From Capnocytophaga ochracea DSM 7271 (GTDB lineage: Bacteria > Bacteroidota > Bacteroidia > Flavobacteriales > Flavobacteriaceae): 64,000 nt of DNA. The notes beneath the pieces were generated by a model. It did not search any database, had not been told where the DNA came from, and saw only the letters and a list, made by a program, of their open reading frames with translations. The stretch spans positions 1,032,501-1,096,500 of the forward strand of contig NC_013162.1 in the NCBI RefSeq assembly GCF_000023285.1. Reading direction: 5' to 3'. The number at the start of each line of letters is the position of its first letter. Within the stretch, counting starts at the first letter, position 1. Position numbers and translations under genes: made by a program. Positions 15,421 through 24,240 of the stretch are shown piece by piece.

Positions 15421-15977
15421 CACTTTACGAATTTCTACAATTGTCCGAAGAAAAGCAGAAAGAACTTTTGCCTGCTTTGAAAATATTAAAGCCAATACCA
15501 AACTATACACGTAGGCGTTGGTTTAAGAAGCGCACGCGCGGAGTGAAAGAGAGCATTACCGAATTGACATTTGGCGAGGTGAATAGTATCAAGAGGCAAA
15601 CGATGAGCTTAGATAGTATTGATAAATTAGACGTGGTGCGAATGGTATACAAAGAGGAGCCTTTGCGAATGAATGTATTTCGCTTTTATGGCTGTTTGCG
15701 ATTTCTCACCTTGGAGGCAGAAAGGGTAATGAGAATGGAACAAGAGCATTGGAATACCGAACCTACCGAACACGACATTAAACTACAACAAGCAGGAGTT
15801 AAAGAATTAGAACAGTTCGGAGATTTGCCGATGATTGATAGCCTTGCCGGTGGTGATATTCTTAGATACAACGACATTGAGGAACTCAATTACTTGGAAG
15901 TGCATTATATCTTGTGGTATAGGGCAACACAAGCGAATATACAGAATAGATTTCAGAAGTTAATAATAAATAAGTAA
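15417..15977 (+). CDS. Hypothetical phage structural/assembly protein (186 aa)
   Basis: A soluble, mostly helical protein (TLYEFLQLSEEKQKELLPAL, RGVKESITELTFGEVNSIKR, YNDIEELNYLEVHYILWYRA). It is far too short for a portal (about 450 aa) and has no capsid-like signature. The helical acidic character and the place before tail genes would fit a tail assembly chaperone or adaptor, but no family is recognised. It is coupled to TerL by a 4-nt overlap. Confidence 0.6.
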   Translation: MTLYEFLQLSEEKQKELLPALKILKPIPNYTRRRWFKKRTRGVKESITELTFGEVNSIKRQTMSLDSIDKLDVVRMVYKEEPLRMNVFRFYGCLRFLTLEAERVMRMEQEHWNTEPTEHDIKLQQAGVKELEQFGDLPMIDSLAGGDILRYNDIEELNYLEVHYILWYRATQANIQNRFQKLIINK

Positions 15978-15980
15978 GAT

Positions 15981-16178
15981 ATGAAAGAATTAATGTTATT
16001 AGAGAAAATTATCACTAAAATAAGAGAGGACGCTACTTTTACGCCAGAAGTTGCAAAAGAGTTTGAACATTTACAAAACTTTTCTGATGGTGAATTTTCA
16101 GCATATACCAATGTTTTAGAAATAATAAAAACCTTTATTGAAAATGAAAGAGATTTTGCAACAAATAGCAACGAGTAA
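15981..16178 (+). CDS. Small hypothetical phage protein (65 aa)
   Basis: A small acidic helical protein (LEKIITKIREDATFTPEVAKEF) between two tail-region genes; its 3' end overlaps the next gene by about 35 nt. No domain is recognised. The overlap makes the annotation uncertain, though codon use is coherent and the start is only 3 nt after the previous stop. Confidence 0.5.
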   Translation: MKELMLLEKIITKIREDATFTPEVAKEFEHLQNFSDGEFSAYTNVLEIIKTFIENERDFATNSNE

Positions 16179-16563
16179 CGGCTGGCACTTTGATTATGGG
16201 CGTTCGGATTTTCACAACTTGGAAACAGAAGCTGGTAAGGATTATTACTTCTTTCTTGACCCATTAGAAGAGAGTGTAACGTTTGATGATTACGCCGAAC
16301 CAACGAAGCACACCTATAACGGGCGATTTATGCTTTTGAAACACTCGGAATTTGATAGGGTGTATAATTCACAGAGCGAAAACGAACAAGTAGAAGGTAA
16401 GTATGAGCAGTACATTAAACCTTGCAAAAGAGAGGTGATGAAAATTGCCAAAGCCTTTTGTGGTGATTACACAATTGAGGGCTGGCGAATGGTTGAGGTT
16501 ATTAACTTGTATGATAACAACTTCGATGGCGTGCTGGTGACCTTCCAAATTAGTAGTGAATAA
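16144..16563 (+). CDS. Hypothetical phage tail-region protein
   Basis: About 139 residues, mixed alpha/beta: SNGWHFDYGRSDFHNL, DYYFFLDPLEESVTFDDY, GRFMLLKHSEFDRVYN and a C-terminal GVLVTFQISSE strand. Its size and location, directly before a gp10-like protein and coupled by 1 nt, fit a neck or tail-completion protein in siphoviruses of Bacteroidota. The ATG at 16144 is preferred over 16138 by size of overlap only; either is possible. Confidence 0.55.
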   Translation: MKEILQQIATSNGWHFDYGRSDFHNLETEAGKDYYFFLDPLEESVTFDDYAEPTKHTYNGRFMLLKHSEFDRVYNSQSENEQVEGKYEQYIKPCKREVMKIAKAFCGDYTIEGWRMVEVINLYDNNFDGVLVTFQISSE

Positions 16564-17045
16564 TGGAAGAGGCTGTTAAGATATTACAAGAGGAATTGGA
16601 AGCCTTAAAACTTGACCTAATCGCTAAGTATGAAGAACTTGGTATGCGGGCAAGTGGATTATGGGAGCACACGCTCGAAGTAAAGGCTACGGCTACTACC
16701 GGCGGGTTGCGTGGTGTGATTACGGGAGTGGATTACACCTATTATATGCAACACGGACGCAAGGAGGGGAGAATGCCACCTATACAAGCCATTGAGCGTT
16801 GGATATTGGCAAGAGGTTTAGAACCAATAAAGGACAAGATGAGCACTACCTCGCTGGCGTGGGCGATTGCCAAGAAGATAGCACGAGAGGGCACAAAGAG
16901 ATTTAAAGGAGGTGAACAACCGCCTTTTATTGACGCTGTGATAACGCCCGAGAGGGTACAACAGATAATGGAGAAGGTAGGGTATAAGTACTTGGCTACT
17001 TTCACAAGTGAGATTATTAACTTTTTAAATGAGATGGGAAAATGA
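16563..17045 (+). CDS. HK97 gp10-like tail/head-tail joining protein
   Basis: The pattern of an N-terminal helix, LWEHTLEVKATATTGGLRGV, then DYTYYMQHGRKEGRMPP, AIERWILARGL, SLAWAIAKKIAREGTKRF and QPPFIDAVITPERVQQIM matches gp10-like proteins that complete or join tails. The central VDYTYYMQHGR corresponds to the family's Y-x-x-x-x-E/Q-x-G segment. At 160 residues the length is normal. It is coupled upstream by 1 nt and downstream by 4 nt. Confidence 0.7.
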   Translation: MEEAVKILQEELEALKLDLIAKYEELGMRASGLWEHTLEVKATATTGGLRGVITGVDYTYYMQHGRKEGRMPPIQAIERWILARGLEPIKDKMSTTSLAWAIAKKIAREGTKRFKGGEQPPFIDAVITPERVQQIMEKVGYKYLATFTSEIINFLNEMGK

Positions 17046-17965
17046 GTTTTACAATAGAAAATAATTTTGCATACGGAGCATTTAGCGAAGATGCTATTGT
17101 ATTAGAGAGTATCTCAGCAGGTACAGGCGAATGGAGTTTGGAAAATAACACAAATTTGAGAGTAACAGTATCTTCAAGCGATAGAAAAGATTTTGTTATC
17201 AATATATCATACAGAGAAAATAAGGGAGTTGATTTGTTCTTGCCAAGTCTTTTTAAATCAATGTTTGACTTAAAAAAAGATTCTTTTTTGAGCGATAATT
17301 TTAAAATTGTTAGTCTAAAAATAGACTCATCAAAAGGTAATATTGCTAATGGTTCGTTATTCATTATACCATCTACTATTTCGATAACCGAAAATTCAAG
17401 ATTAGGCGAATGTAAGAAAACAACCTATTTCAAAGATTATCCTCAAAAAGACTTGTATATTGAAAAGATACAAGGCAATGTTCCTTTCAGAATGCAAAAC
17501 AAAGAAAGAACATCTGAAACAAAAGAGGTAGCAAGAATAGTAGAAGAATGCGGTATATTCTTGCGTTGGAGAAATACATACGGAGGTTGGAGTTATTGGC
17601 TATTCTCACAAGATTACACCGAAGATGTTAAAACAAAATCATTAGGCAGCGCTTTAATAGGGCGCACGTATGTAGGATTAAAATACAATTCATTTTATCC
17701 TTTTGGAACTACCTCAAAGAAAACGTGGACACTTACAAGTGAAGTACCCGTACTTGATTATGAGTTTGAGGAAATAAAATCGCTATTTGTATCGCCCGAG
17801 ATATATATTTGGAAAAGCAAAGAAGTAGATGACATTCAACCTCAATATTGGGAACGGGTGAATATAGTAGAGGGTTCACAAAAATTCAAACACAATAGCC
17901 AATACACACACCCTTTGAGTGTAACAATAGAATTTCAAGAACCTAAAACAATTACGCAATTATGA
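17042..17965 (+). CDS. Putative distal tail protein (307 aa)
   Basis: A beta-rich protein (NTNLRVTVSSSDRKDFVINI, TYFKDYPQKDLYIEKIQGN, RIVEECGIFLRWRNTYGGWS, PLSVTIEFQEPKTITQL) with no membrane segment. The partner gene downstream is a hub-like tail protein, and the pairing resembles Dit plus hub. I rejected a major-capsid role because no capsid-like N-arm or scaffold/protease neighbour exists. The stop overlaps the next start by 4 nt. The family assignment is structural intuition, not a motif match. Confidence 0.5.
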   Translation: MSFTIENNFAYGAFSEDAIVLESISAGTGEWSLENNTNLRVTVSSSDRKDFVINISYRENKGVDLFLPSLFKSMFDLKKDSFLSDNFKIVSLKIDSSKGNIANGSLFIIPSTISITENSRLGECKKTTYFKDYPQKDLYIEKIQGNVPFRMQNKERTSETKEVARIVEECGIFLRWRNTYGGWSYWLFSQDYTEDVKTKSLGSALIGRTYVGLKYNSFYPFGTTSKKTWTLTSEVPVLDYEFEEIKSLFVSPEIYIWKSKEVDDIQPQYWERVNIVEGSQKFKHNSQYTHPLSVTIEFQEPKTITQL

Positions 17966-19869
17966 TAGAGTTATTTATTAATGGAAGAAAGGCAGATGTA
18001 GAACAAAAGCCGTTTACATACACTTTGCAGGTAAATGATATGTTTAATTTCGACACTCGTGAAGTGTCGTATTCAGAAACTATATACCTACCTACTACCC
18101 CTACCAATAATATTATTTTCGGATTTGCAAACGAACCCCTTAGTGACAAGGTCGAAGCATACAAGACCCACAAGGTCGATTACTATGTTAATGGTATTCC
18201 TATTGTACAAAGCGCAAACGGTTTACTTATTGGAAAGCGAGGAAACTATTTTATTTTTGAATTTAAAGACAACAGCAAAGAACTCTACACTTTTTTGCAA
18301 AATAGAGATATAAAGGGAGTTAAGGGACTATTAGACGATACAGCTAATCGTACAATAACAAATATCATTGCACAACATAATAGCACAACAACTCCTGAAT
18401 TGATTTATCTAATTGCCAATTATGGAGATGATGCTATTACTTTAAATAGTAGTGGCGAATATTTAATTGAGTATGAGTTTGAAAATACACCTTTATCTAT
18501 AAGATTAGATAGAGTGTTTAGGCTTATACAGCAGATGAGCGGGTTTAATTTTGTAGGAGATTTTTTTAAAAGTCAAATATGGTTAGACACGTATATAGCG
18601 TCTTCTAATATAAAGTATAATGATAGTACAGAGGGGGAAGCGTTTGAGGCTACTCACGAGGGAGGAGGTATTAATCTTGGATTGAGGTATTCTAATGGAG
18701 TTACAATGGGTTTTATCAATGAAAATGGCAAGATAAAACTAAGATACTCATACAAGGGAGCGCAACCATACAAAATTAATGAGACTGGTGAATATAAGAT
18801 TACTACAGTAATTAATAACTTGCACCCCAATGCGGGTATTTTAGAACTTGAAGTGGGGTTAATTACATCAAAACATAATGAGGTAGAGAATGTACTTGTG
18901 CCAGAGAGTGGAATAACTGAATTTAAAAGAGAAAAAGTTTTAAGTTTAGAAAAAAGCGAAAATATAGTATTTTATTATGCTTTAGCGGAATCAAATCATA
19001 ATACTGCTTATAGTATGTTATACAATGACGGTATAACATTTAGAATAGAAAAGGTGAAACGTAATGATAATATAGATGTTTTATTAACCGATTTTGCATT
19101 AACAGACCTGTTTAAGGAAGTTTTTAGAATATTCTCTCTTACTCCAATTAGAGATAGGAAAACTGGTGATTATTATTTTTATACTTTAAATGAAAGAGTA
19201 AATGCGCCAAAATTAGATTGGAGCAATAAATTAGTACAAGTTAAAGAGGAACAATACCACAACAATAAATACGGGAAAAAGAATAATTTCGTTTATAAGA
19301 AATATGATGATGAGAACGCTTACAGACAAGAAAAGCGAGATTCGGCAATTTTTTTTAACGATGAATCGCTTGATGAGCGAAAAGATTTCCAAAGTAAATT
19401 CTATAGTCCGTTGAACGATTATACATTTTTAAAAGGAGATAATGCGGGAATAGAGAATATGGAATTCTTTGTAAAAGAATTAAAAAAAGAAAGTAATGGT
19501 AACATCAAAACTGAGTATAAAGAAAAAACAGCACGCTGGCATATTTTCTCTTCTTTCACTACTTATTCAGGAGTAGAATTTAAACTCAAAGCAAAAGCGG
19601 AGAAACAAAATACCGATACTTTCATTTTTGCAAGCGCTACATACTTTAATTGGGATAATCTCATAAAAACCTACTATAAAGATTTTCGTCGGTTAATGGA
19701 GCACCCTTATATTGTTACTGCCGAATTTGCTTTAAACGAAATAGATGTATACGAATTTTCTTTTTTCTCACGTATATACGTTGAGCAACTTGGGGGCTAC
19801 TTTTTGCCAAACAAAATAAAATACAAGGCAGGAGCGGTGACAGAAGTGGAAATGATAAAGATTAGTTAG
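17962..19869 (+). CDS. Putative phage tail hub/baseplate protein (635 aa)
   Basis: The N-terminus IELFINGRKADVEQKPFTY with FNFDTREVSYSETIYLPTTP and NNIIFGFANEPLS is a pattern I associate with a large tail protein of Bacteroidota prophages. The rest is beta-rich with a long middle and ends VEQLGGYFLPNKIKYKAG. It likely forms the tail tip hub or part of the baseplate. Unusually it precedes the tape measure instead of following it. No receptor-binding or glycosidase domain is visible. Confidence 0.6.
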   Translation: MIELFINGRKADVEQKPFTYTLQVNDMFNFDTREVSYSETIYLPTTPTNNIIFGFANEPLSDKVEAYKTHKVDYYVNGIPIVQSANGLLIGKRGNYFIFEFKDNSKELYTFLQNRDIKGVKGLLDDTANRTITNIIAQHNSTTTPELIYLIANYGDDAITLNSSGEYLIEYEFENTPLSIRLDRVFRLIQQMSGFNFVGDFFKSQIWLDTYIASSNIKYNDSTEGEAFEATHEGGGINLGLRYSNGVTMGFINENGKIKLRYSYKGAQPYKINETGEYKITTVINNLHPNAGILELEVGLITSKHNEVENVLVPESGITEFKREKVLSLEKSENIVFYYALAESNHNTAYSMLYNDGITFRIEKVKRNDNIDVLLTDFALTDLFKEVFRIFSLTPIRDRKTGDYYFYTLNERVNAPKLDWSNKLVQVKEEQYHNNKYGKKNNFVYKKYDDENAYRQEKRDSAIFFNDESLDERKDFQSKFYSPLNDYTFLKGDNAGIENMEFFVKELKKESNGNIKTEYKEKTARWHIFSSFTTYSGVEFKLKAKAEKQNTDTFIFASATYFNWDNLIKTYYKDFRRLMEHPYIVTAEFALNEIDVYEFSFFSRIYVEQLGGYFLPNKIKYKAGAVTEVEMIKIS

Positions 19870-19872
19870 AAT

Positions 19873-22800
19873 ATGGAAAGGGTAAATATAGCGCAGATAG
19901 ATATTGATGTGGATTCGCTCATTGCGAAGAGCGCTGAGGTGCGCGAAAAGTTGATTAATATCAGCAACGAGATGAAAGCCTTAAAGGACGACTTCTCCAA
20001 GGGGAATATATCAATAGAAGAGTACACGAAGAGGCTCACCTTGCTAACAGCAGAGCAGAGGGGGCAAAGTGATGAGTTGCGTGTGTATGATACTTTGGTG
20101 AAGAACCACATTACGACAGAGGCTAAGCAGATGGCTTCTAACAACACAATGAAAGGCTCAATTAAGGAATTGAGTGCTGCACTTTCTCAGAATAAACACA
20201 TATATCAACAACTGTCTGAGGAGGAGCGCAACAACGCTGAGGTAGGCGGTAAGTTGTTGGCGGTTATTCAGGAGCAGGATAAGAAGTATAAGGAATTACA
20301 AAAGAGTATCGGTAATAATCAAGTAGACGTGGGTAATTACCGGCAGGCGATATTAGATGCAGTTGGGGATAACCAAGCATTTGGTACTTCAATGAATAGC
20401 GTTGTTAATACATTTAATTCTTTGAAGGTGAATGTTGTTGCATTGGCGACTCCGTTTGCCAACTTCGTGCAGACTGGCAAGATGGCGCCAGGTGTACTCA
20501 ATGCTACTGCAACGGCTACGGGGAATGTATCTACTGGTATGAAGATACTACGTGGTGCAATTATCAGCACAGGTATAGGTGCGCTCATTGTAGCATTAGG
20601 CTCTTTAATATCATACTTCACCAGCACACAAGAAGGAGCGAATAAGGTGAACAAGGTACTTACACCGTTAAAGGTGCTCTTTCAAACGCTATTCGGAGTA
20701 GTGCAACAAGTGGGTAAGGTATTAGTGGAAGCCTTTAAAGCGGCGTGGGAGCCTATTAAGAAAGTTGGTGAGTTTATAGGCACATTCCTTATCACACCAA
20801 TAAAGCAAGTCGTGGGCGTAGTTAAGGGACTTGGGAAGATTCTCACAGGAAACTTTAAGGGTGCTTGGGAAGAGGTGAAGAAGCCCGCACAGGACTTAGT
20901 GAACAAGGGTAAAGAGATGGGTAAGGCAGTAGGAGAGGCTCGTGCTAAGTATGCTGAATTAGGCAAGGAAATGAAGGGCATTGTTGGAGGTATTGGCGAC
21001 ACAATGGACGAGGCACTTAAACGTGGACAGCGAATTGAGGAAATAAATCAAAAATTAGCAAAGTCGGAGGCGGAGCATATAGAGAAGACAGAGGCGTTAA
21101 AAGAATTATTTGCAGAACAAAACCAAATAGCGAGGGACACTTCTAAGAGTGTAGAAGAGAGAGAGAAAGCGGCGAAGGCGTCCGTTGAGACTTTGAAGCA
21201 GATAAACGCATTAGCAATAGAGCGTAACAAGTTGGAAATAGAACGCATAGAACTACAACAAAAAAGCAACGATACGAGCGACGCAGAGAGGGCGGAGTTG
21301 GCAAGAAAAAAAGCAGAACTTATTGCCAACAATAAAGAGAGGATAAACGCAGAAACCGCTCAGAATAAAGTAATAAACAGCGTAAACAGAGCGAGAAATG
21401 ATGAGGCAAAAGAGCAAGCAGATAAAGCACGTGCAAGAATGCAAGAAGAATTAAAGCAACAACGTGAAGCAGTAGAAGAGTACGTTAAGACTAATTCGGC
21501 GGTTGCTAAATCATTGCAGGAACGTTTAGAGATTGAGGAAAAGGGAATGCAGGACCGCTTGGCGGTATTGGAGAAAGAAAAATCTAAGGGCTTAATAAAG
21601 CAAAATGAGTATGAAAAGCAGAAGCGAGAGATTGAGGAAGCGTATTTAAAGACACGTACAGACCTCTCTATTGAAGCGGTAAAGAAGGAAGCAGAGCAAT
21701 ACGAGTTGCAAAACAAAACTAAGATTGACAGCGAAACACGATTAACTGCTGAACTTATCCTGCAAGAGCAGGACCGCCAAGAAGCAATTTACCAGAAGAA
21801 AGTCGAGGCGTTAGAAAAAGAGAAAAAACTCAAACAGGAGGCACACGATTGGGATTACAACGCTGAGGACGCTTATCAGCAACAATTGCAAGAACTAAGA
21901 CAAGGGTATGATGAGCAAAGCAGGGAGTTAAAGAAGCAAGCATACGAGCAAGAGAAAGAACAAAGGGCGCTAAATGCTGAGTTAGACTTTCAGGAGCGTA
22001 TTGCGAGATTGGAAAGTGAAGGAGCGGGTGAATATGAGATAAGATACGCACAACTTGAGAATGAAAATACTCTTGCTATTCAGAAAGCAGATGAGTTGCA
22101 CGAAGCAGGACAATTGAGTGACGAACAATACCAGCGAACATTGGAGGGTATTCGTAAGGATTATGCCAAGAAGAAAATAGCGATTGATAAGAGTGTAGAA
22201 GAGGCTAAACTTATAGCTTTTCAATCAGTATTTTCACAAATCAAGGGGTTGGTAGGTGAGCAAACAGCATTAGGAAAAGCGGCTGCGATTGCTGAAACTA
22301 CCATTAATACATATATCGCTGCGCAAAAAGCGTACTCTGCTATGGCGGGAATACCAGTTGTAGGACCGGCATTGGGTGCGGTAGCGGCTGGCGCTGCGGT
22401 AGTATCGGGTATGCTAAACGTTAAGAAGATAATGGAAACCAACGTGAAGTACGAGAAGGGAGGTATTCTCAAAGGAAAGAGCCACAATGAGGGTGGTATT
22501 CCTTTCACCGTTGCAGGACGTGGAGGCTTCGAGGCTGAGGGAGGCGAATACCTTGTGAACAAGCGAGCAACGGCTATGTACTTTCCTTTATTGGAGACCA
22601 TTAATAGAAGTGTAAGTAATGGTAATTACAATCCTGTGTATATGCAAGCGGGCGGTGTGATTAAACAACTTCCCGAGATGAAGATTGATTATACAGAAAT
22701 CACTAAGGCAGTAAGAGAAGGCGCTATGCAAGGAACGCAAACGGGAGCGTATGAGGGTGCTATGCATGGGGCTTTTCAAGGCTCACAACAAGGAGCATTC

Positions 22801-22941
22801 GAGGGGGCTCGTGCAGGTAGCCTTGAAGGCTCAATGCAAGGAGCGTATGAAGGTGCAACAATGGGCACTACCTCAGGGCTCACCGATAGCATTTTGAGAA
22901 TTAGCGACAATGAACGTGCGCGACAATCGGCAAGTATATGA
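19873..22941 (+). CDS. Phage tail tape measure protein with glycine-zipper C-terminus
   Basis: The 1022-residue protein shows the tape-measure layout. It has a coiled-coil N-terminus, a hydrophobic region at about 195-260 (IISTGIGALIVALGSLISYF), a very long charged coiled coil (about 380-780) and a second hydrophobic Ala/Gly segment at about 835-865. Residues 950-1001 are 13 four-residue units beginning with Gly (GAMQ, GTQT, GAYE and so on), a GxxxG glycine-zipper pattern that could insert in membranes at DNA ejection. In a siphovirus this length would set a tail of roughly 150 nm, a rule-of-thumb estimate. The stop overlaps the next ATG by 4 nt. Confidence 0.88.
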   Translation: MERVNIAQIDIDVDSLIAKSAEVREKLINISNEMKALKDDFSKGNISIEEYTKRLTLLTAEQRGQSDELRVYDTLVKNHITTEAKQMASNNTMKGSIKELSAALSQNKHIYQQLSEEERNNAEVGGKLLAVIQEQDKKYKELQKSIGNNQVDVGNYRQAILDAVGDNQAFGTSMNSVVNTFNSLKVNVVALATPFANFVQTGKMAPGVLNATATATGNVSTGMKILRGAIISTGIGALIVALGSLISYFTSTQEGANKVNKVLTPLKVLFQTLFGVVQQVGKVLVEAFKAAWEPIKKVGEFIGTFLITPIKQVVGVVKGLGKILTGNFKGAWEEVKKPAQDLVNKGKEMGKAVGEARAKYAELGKEMKGIVGGIGDTMDEALKRGQRIEEINQKLAKSEAEHIEKTEALKELFAEQNQIARDTSKSVEEREKAAKASVETLKQINALAIERNKLEIERIELQQKSNDTSDAERAELARKKAELIANNKERINAETAQNKVINSVNRARNDEAKEQADKARARMQEELKQQREAVEEYVKTNSAVAKSLQERLEIEEKGMQDRLAVLEKEKSKGLIKQNEYEKQKREIEEAYLKTRTDLSIEAVKKEAEQYELQNKTKIDSETRLTAELILQEQDRQEAIYQKKVEALEKEKKLKQEAHDWDYNAEDAYQQQLQELRQGYDEQSRELKKQAYEQEKEQRALNAELDFQERIARLESEGAGEYEIRYAQLENENTLAIQKADELHEAGQLSDEQYQRTLEGIRKDYAKKKIAIDKSVEEAKLIAFQSVFSQIKGLVGEQTALGKAAAIAETTINTYIAAQKAYSAMAGIPVVGPALGAVAAGAAVVSGMLNVKKIMETNVKYEKGGILKGKSHNEGGIPFTVAGRGGFEAEGGEYLVNKRATAMYFPLLETINRSVSNGNYNPVYMQAGGVIKQLPEMKIDYTEITKAVREGAMQGTQTGAYEGAMHGAFQGSQQGAFEGARAGSLEGSMQGAYEGATMGTTSGLTDSILRISDNERARQSASI

Positions 22942-23192
22942 TAAAGTTAAAAGCAATATTAAAGGGTTGGGAAAATTACATATTTACTGACCCAGAAGTG
23001 GAGGCAAAGGCAAAAGAGCGGGCAAAGATATGCGCAGAGTGTCCTATGGCTAAGATGGGTACATACCAAAGGCTAATGAGAGATTATACGCTGAAAGAAG
23101 TTAAGGGTATGAAGTGTAAGGTGTGTAATTGTCCGCTCTCTACTCTTTTGCGACAAGACGAAAAGGGGTGTGAACTTAATAAATGGGAATGA
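22938..23192 (+). CDS. Small Cys-rich, probably metal-binding phage protein (84 aa)
   Basis: Six cysteines are arranged as KICAECPMAK and KCKVCNCPLS followed by GCEL near the C-terminus, which is a plausible zinc-ribbon or Fe-S site. The N-terminus (KLKAILKGWENYIFTDPEVEAKAKERA) is helical. It is coupled to the tape measure gene by a 4-nt overlap and to the next gene by another. Function is unknown; its place at the end of the tail operon suggests a late-gene accessory. Confidence 0.6.
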   Translation: MIKLKAILKGWENYIFTDPEVEAKAKERAKICAECPMAKMGTYQRLMRDYTLKEVKGMKCKVCNCPLSTLLRQDEKGCELNKWE

Positions 23193-23425
23193 CAATGAAT
23201 ATATACGAGAAGTTAAAACCAATGGAGAACGACCTGCGTTTGGTTTACAAACACGGAGGCAGGGTAGCGTGTGAGATATTTCGAGATTTGGAAATTTACG
23301 AAGAATATCAAAAAAGCAACGCCCCAAAGATGGAGCGTTACACTTTCATATCTGAACAATTTAAGATTAGCGAGAGCCTCGTTCGTGCTATCATAAAACA
23401 GATGGGTAAAAAAATTTGTAGTTAA
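23189..23425 (+). CDS. Small phage protein with possible HTH, last prophage gene
   Basis: ATG at 23189 overlaps the previous stop by 4 nt and is preferred over 23183. The protein (78 aa) has a helical N-terminus (YEKLKPMENDLRLVYKHGGR) and a C-terminal segment RYTFISEQFKISESLVRAIIKQM with helix-turn-helix spacing. It may be a small DNA-binding protein. It is the last + strand gene before the yggS convergence, so it marks the right end of the element; no tail fibre, holin or lysin follows. Confidence 0.6.
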   Translation: MTMNIYEKLKPMENDLRLVYKHGGRVACEIFRDLEIYEEYQKSNAPKMERYTFISEQFKISESLVRAIIKQMGKKICS

Positions 23426-23490
23426 ACTTACCACTGTACTTAACACTAATTCTATAATTATTTGAATTTTAGATATTTATTTGATAAAAT

Positions 23491-24216
23491 TCACTTTTCA
23501 TTCCAATAGTAGCTATCGGGGTAGATGCGCTTACCGAAGATAGCGGTACCAACGCGCACGATAGTGGCACCTTCTTCAATAGCGGTTTCGAGGTCGCCAC
23601 TCATTCCCATTGAGAGTTCTCGGGGGTCTACATTAGGGAGGTTGAGAGCAATAATCTCTTGTTGGAGATGTTTAAGGAGTTTAAAGCAGGCGCGCACCTT
23701 TTCGGTTTCGGCACTAAACAGACCGATAGTCATCAGTCCTTTGATATGTAGGGTAGGCAGTGTAGCCACTTGCTTTACAAGATTTAGTACCTCAGAGGGG
23801 TCGGCACCAAACTTGCTTTCTTCGTTAGAGGTATTCACCTGAATAAAGATATCGAGTTCTTTACCTTCACTCTCCAAACGGTTGTGGAGTTTTTGGGCTA
23901 AATCGAGGCGGTCTACCGATTCTACACAACTCACCTCGTAACGCAAAATATCTTTTATCTTATTCGTTTGTAAATGACCGATAAAATGATTGGTATGTGG
24001 AGTGTCTTTCAGCGCTTCATACTTCTCCTTGAGTTCTTGCACTTTGTTTTCGGCGATGAGCGTATATCCTGCATTTAATGCTACTTTGATGCGCTCAGGA
24101 GTTACCGTTTTAGTAGCCAAGAGGAGCTTTACTTCCTCCGGCTTGCGACCTACGCGCTCACAAGTGTTGGCAATACGTTGTTGTACTAAGGCGATGTTTT
24201 GTAATATATTTTCCAT
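23491..24216 (-). CDS. yggS: YggS-family PLP homeostasis protein
   Basis: The 241-residue protein has the full YggS pattern: LLLATKTVTP with the PLP-binding Lys at 36, ENKVQELKEK, HFIGHLQTNK, FIQVNTSNEESKFG, LMTIGLF and MGMSGDLETAIEEGATIVRVGTAIFG. It binds pyridoxal phosphate and balances PLP and amino/keto-acid pools in the cytosol; no catalytic reaction is established for the family. Its stop faces the prophage end 65 nt away. The gene itself is intact, so the element did not disrupt it. Confidence 0.93.
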   Translation of the reverse strand: MENILQNIALVQQRIANTCERVGRKPEEVKLLLATKTVTPERIKVALNAGYTLIAENKVQELKEKYEALKDTPHTNHFIGHLQTNKIKDILRYEVSCVESVDRLDLAQKLHNRLESEGKELDIFIQVNTSNEESKFGADPSEVLNLVKQVATLPTLHIKGLMTIGLFSAETEKVRACFKLLKHLQQEIIALNLPNVDPRELSMGMSGDLETAIEEGATIVRVGTAIFGKRIYPDSYYWNEK

Positions 24217-24240
24217 TTTTAATTATCAATTATTAATTAA

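Larger units (their letters stand above)
1..23430 (+). mobile_element. Prophage or phage-derived element, right part (left end outside window)
   Basis: All genes here run on the + strand, mostly with 1-14 nt overlaps, and include phage hallmarks: antirepressor, terminase small and large subunits, tail proteins and a tape measure. Transcription switches at about 23.45 kb to a minus-strand housekeeping gene (yggS), which places the right boundary between 23,425 and 23,491. No integrase, portal, capsid, lysis or receptor-binding gene is visible inside the window; some may lie left of position 1. No att repeat could be identified because the left end is missing. The dispersed repeats that fill the chromosomal half were not noticed here. 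Confidence 0.9.

Noticed and set aside
17042-17965. Major capsid protein
   Set aside because: Size is possible, but the sequence is beta-rich without capsid features, is sandwiched between gp10-like and hub-like tail genes, and has no scaffold or protease beside it.
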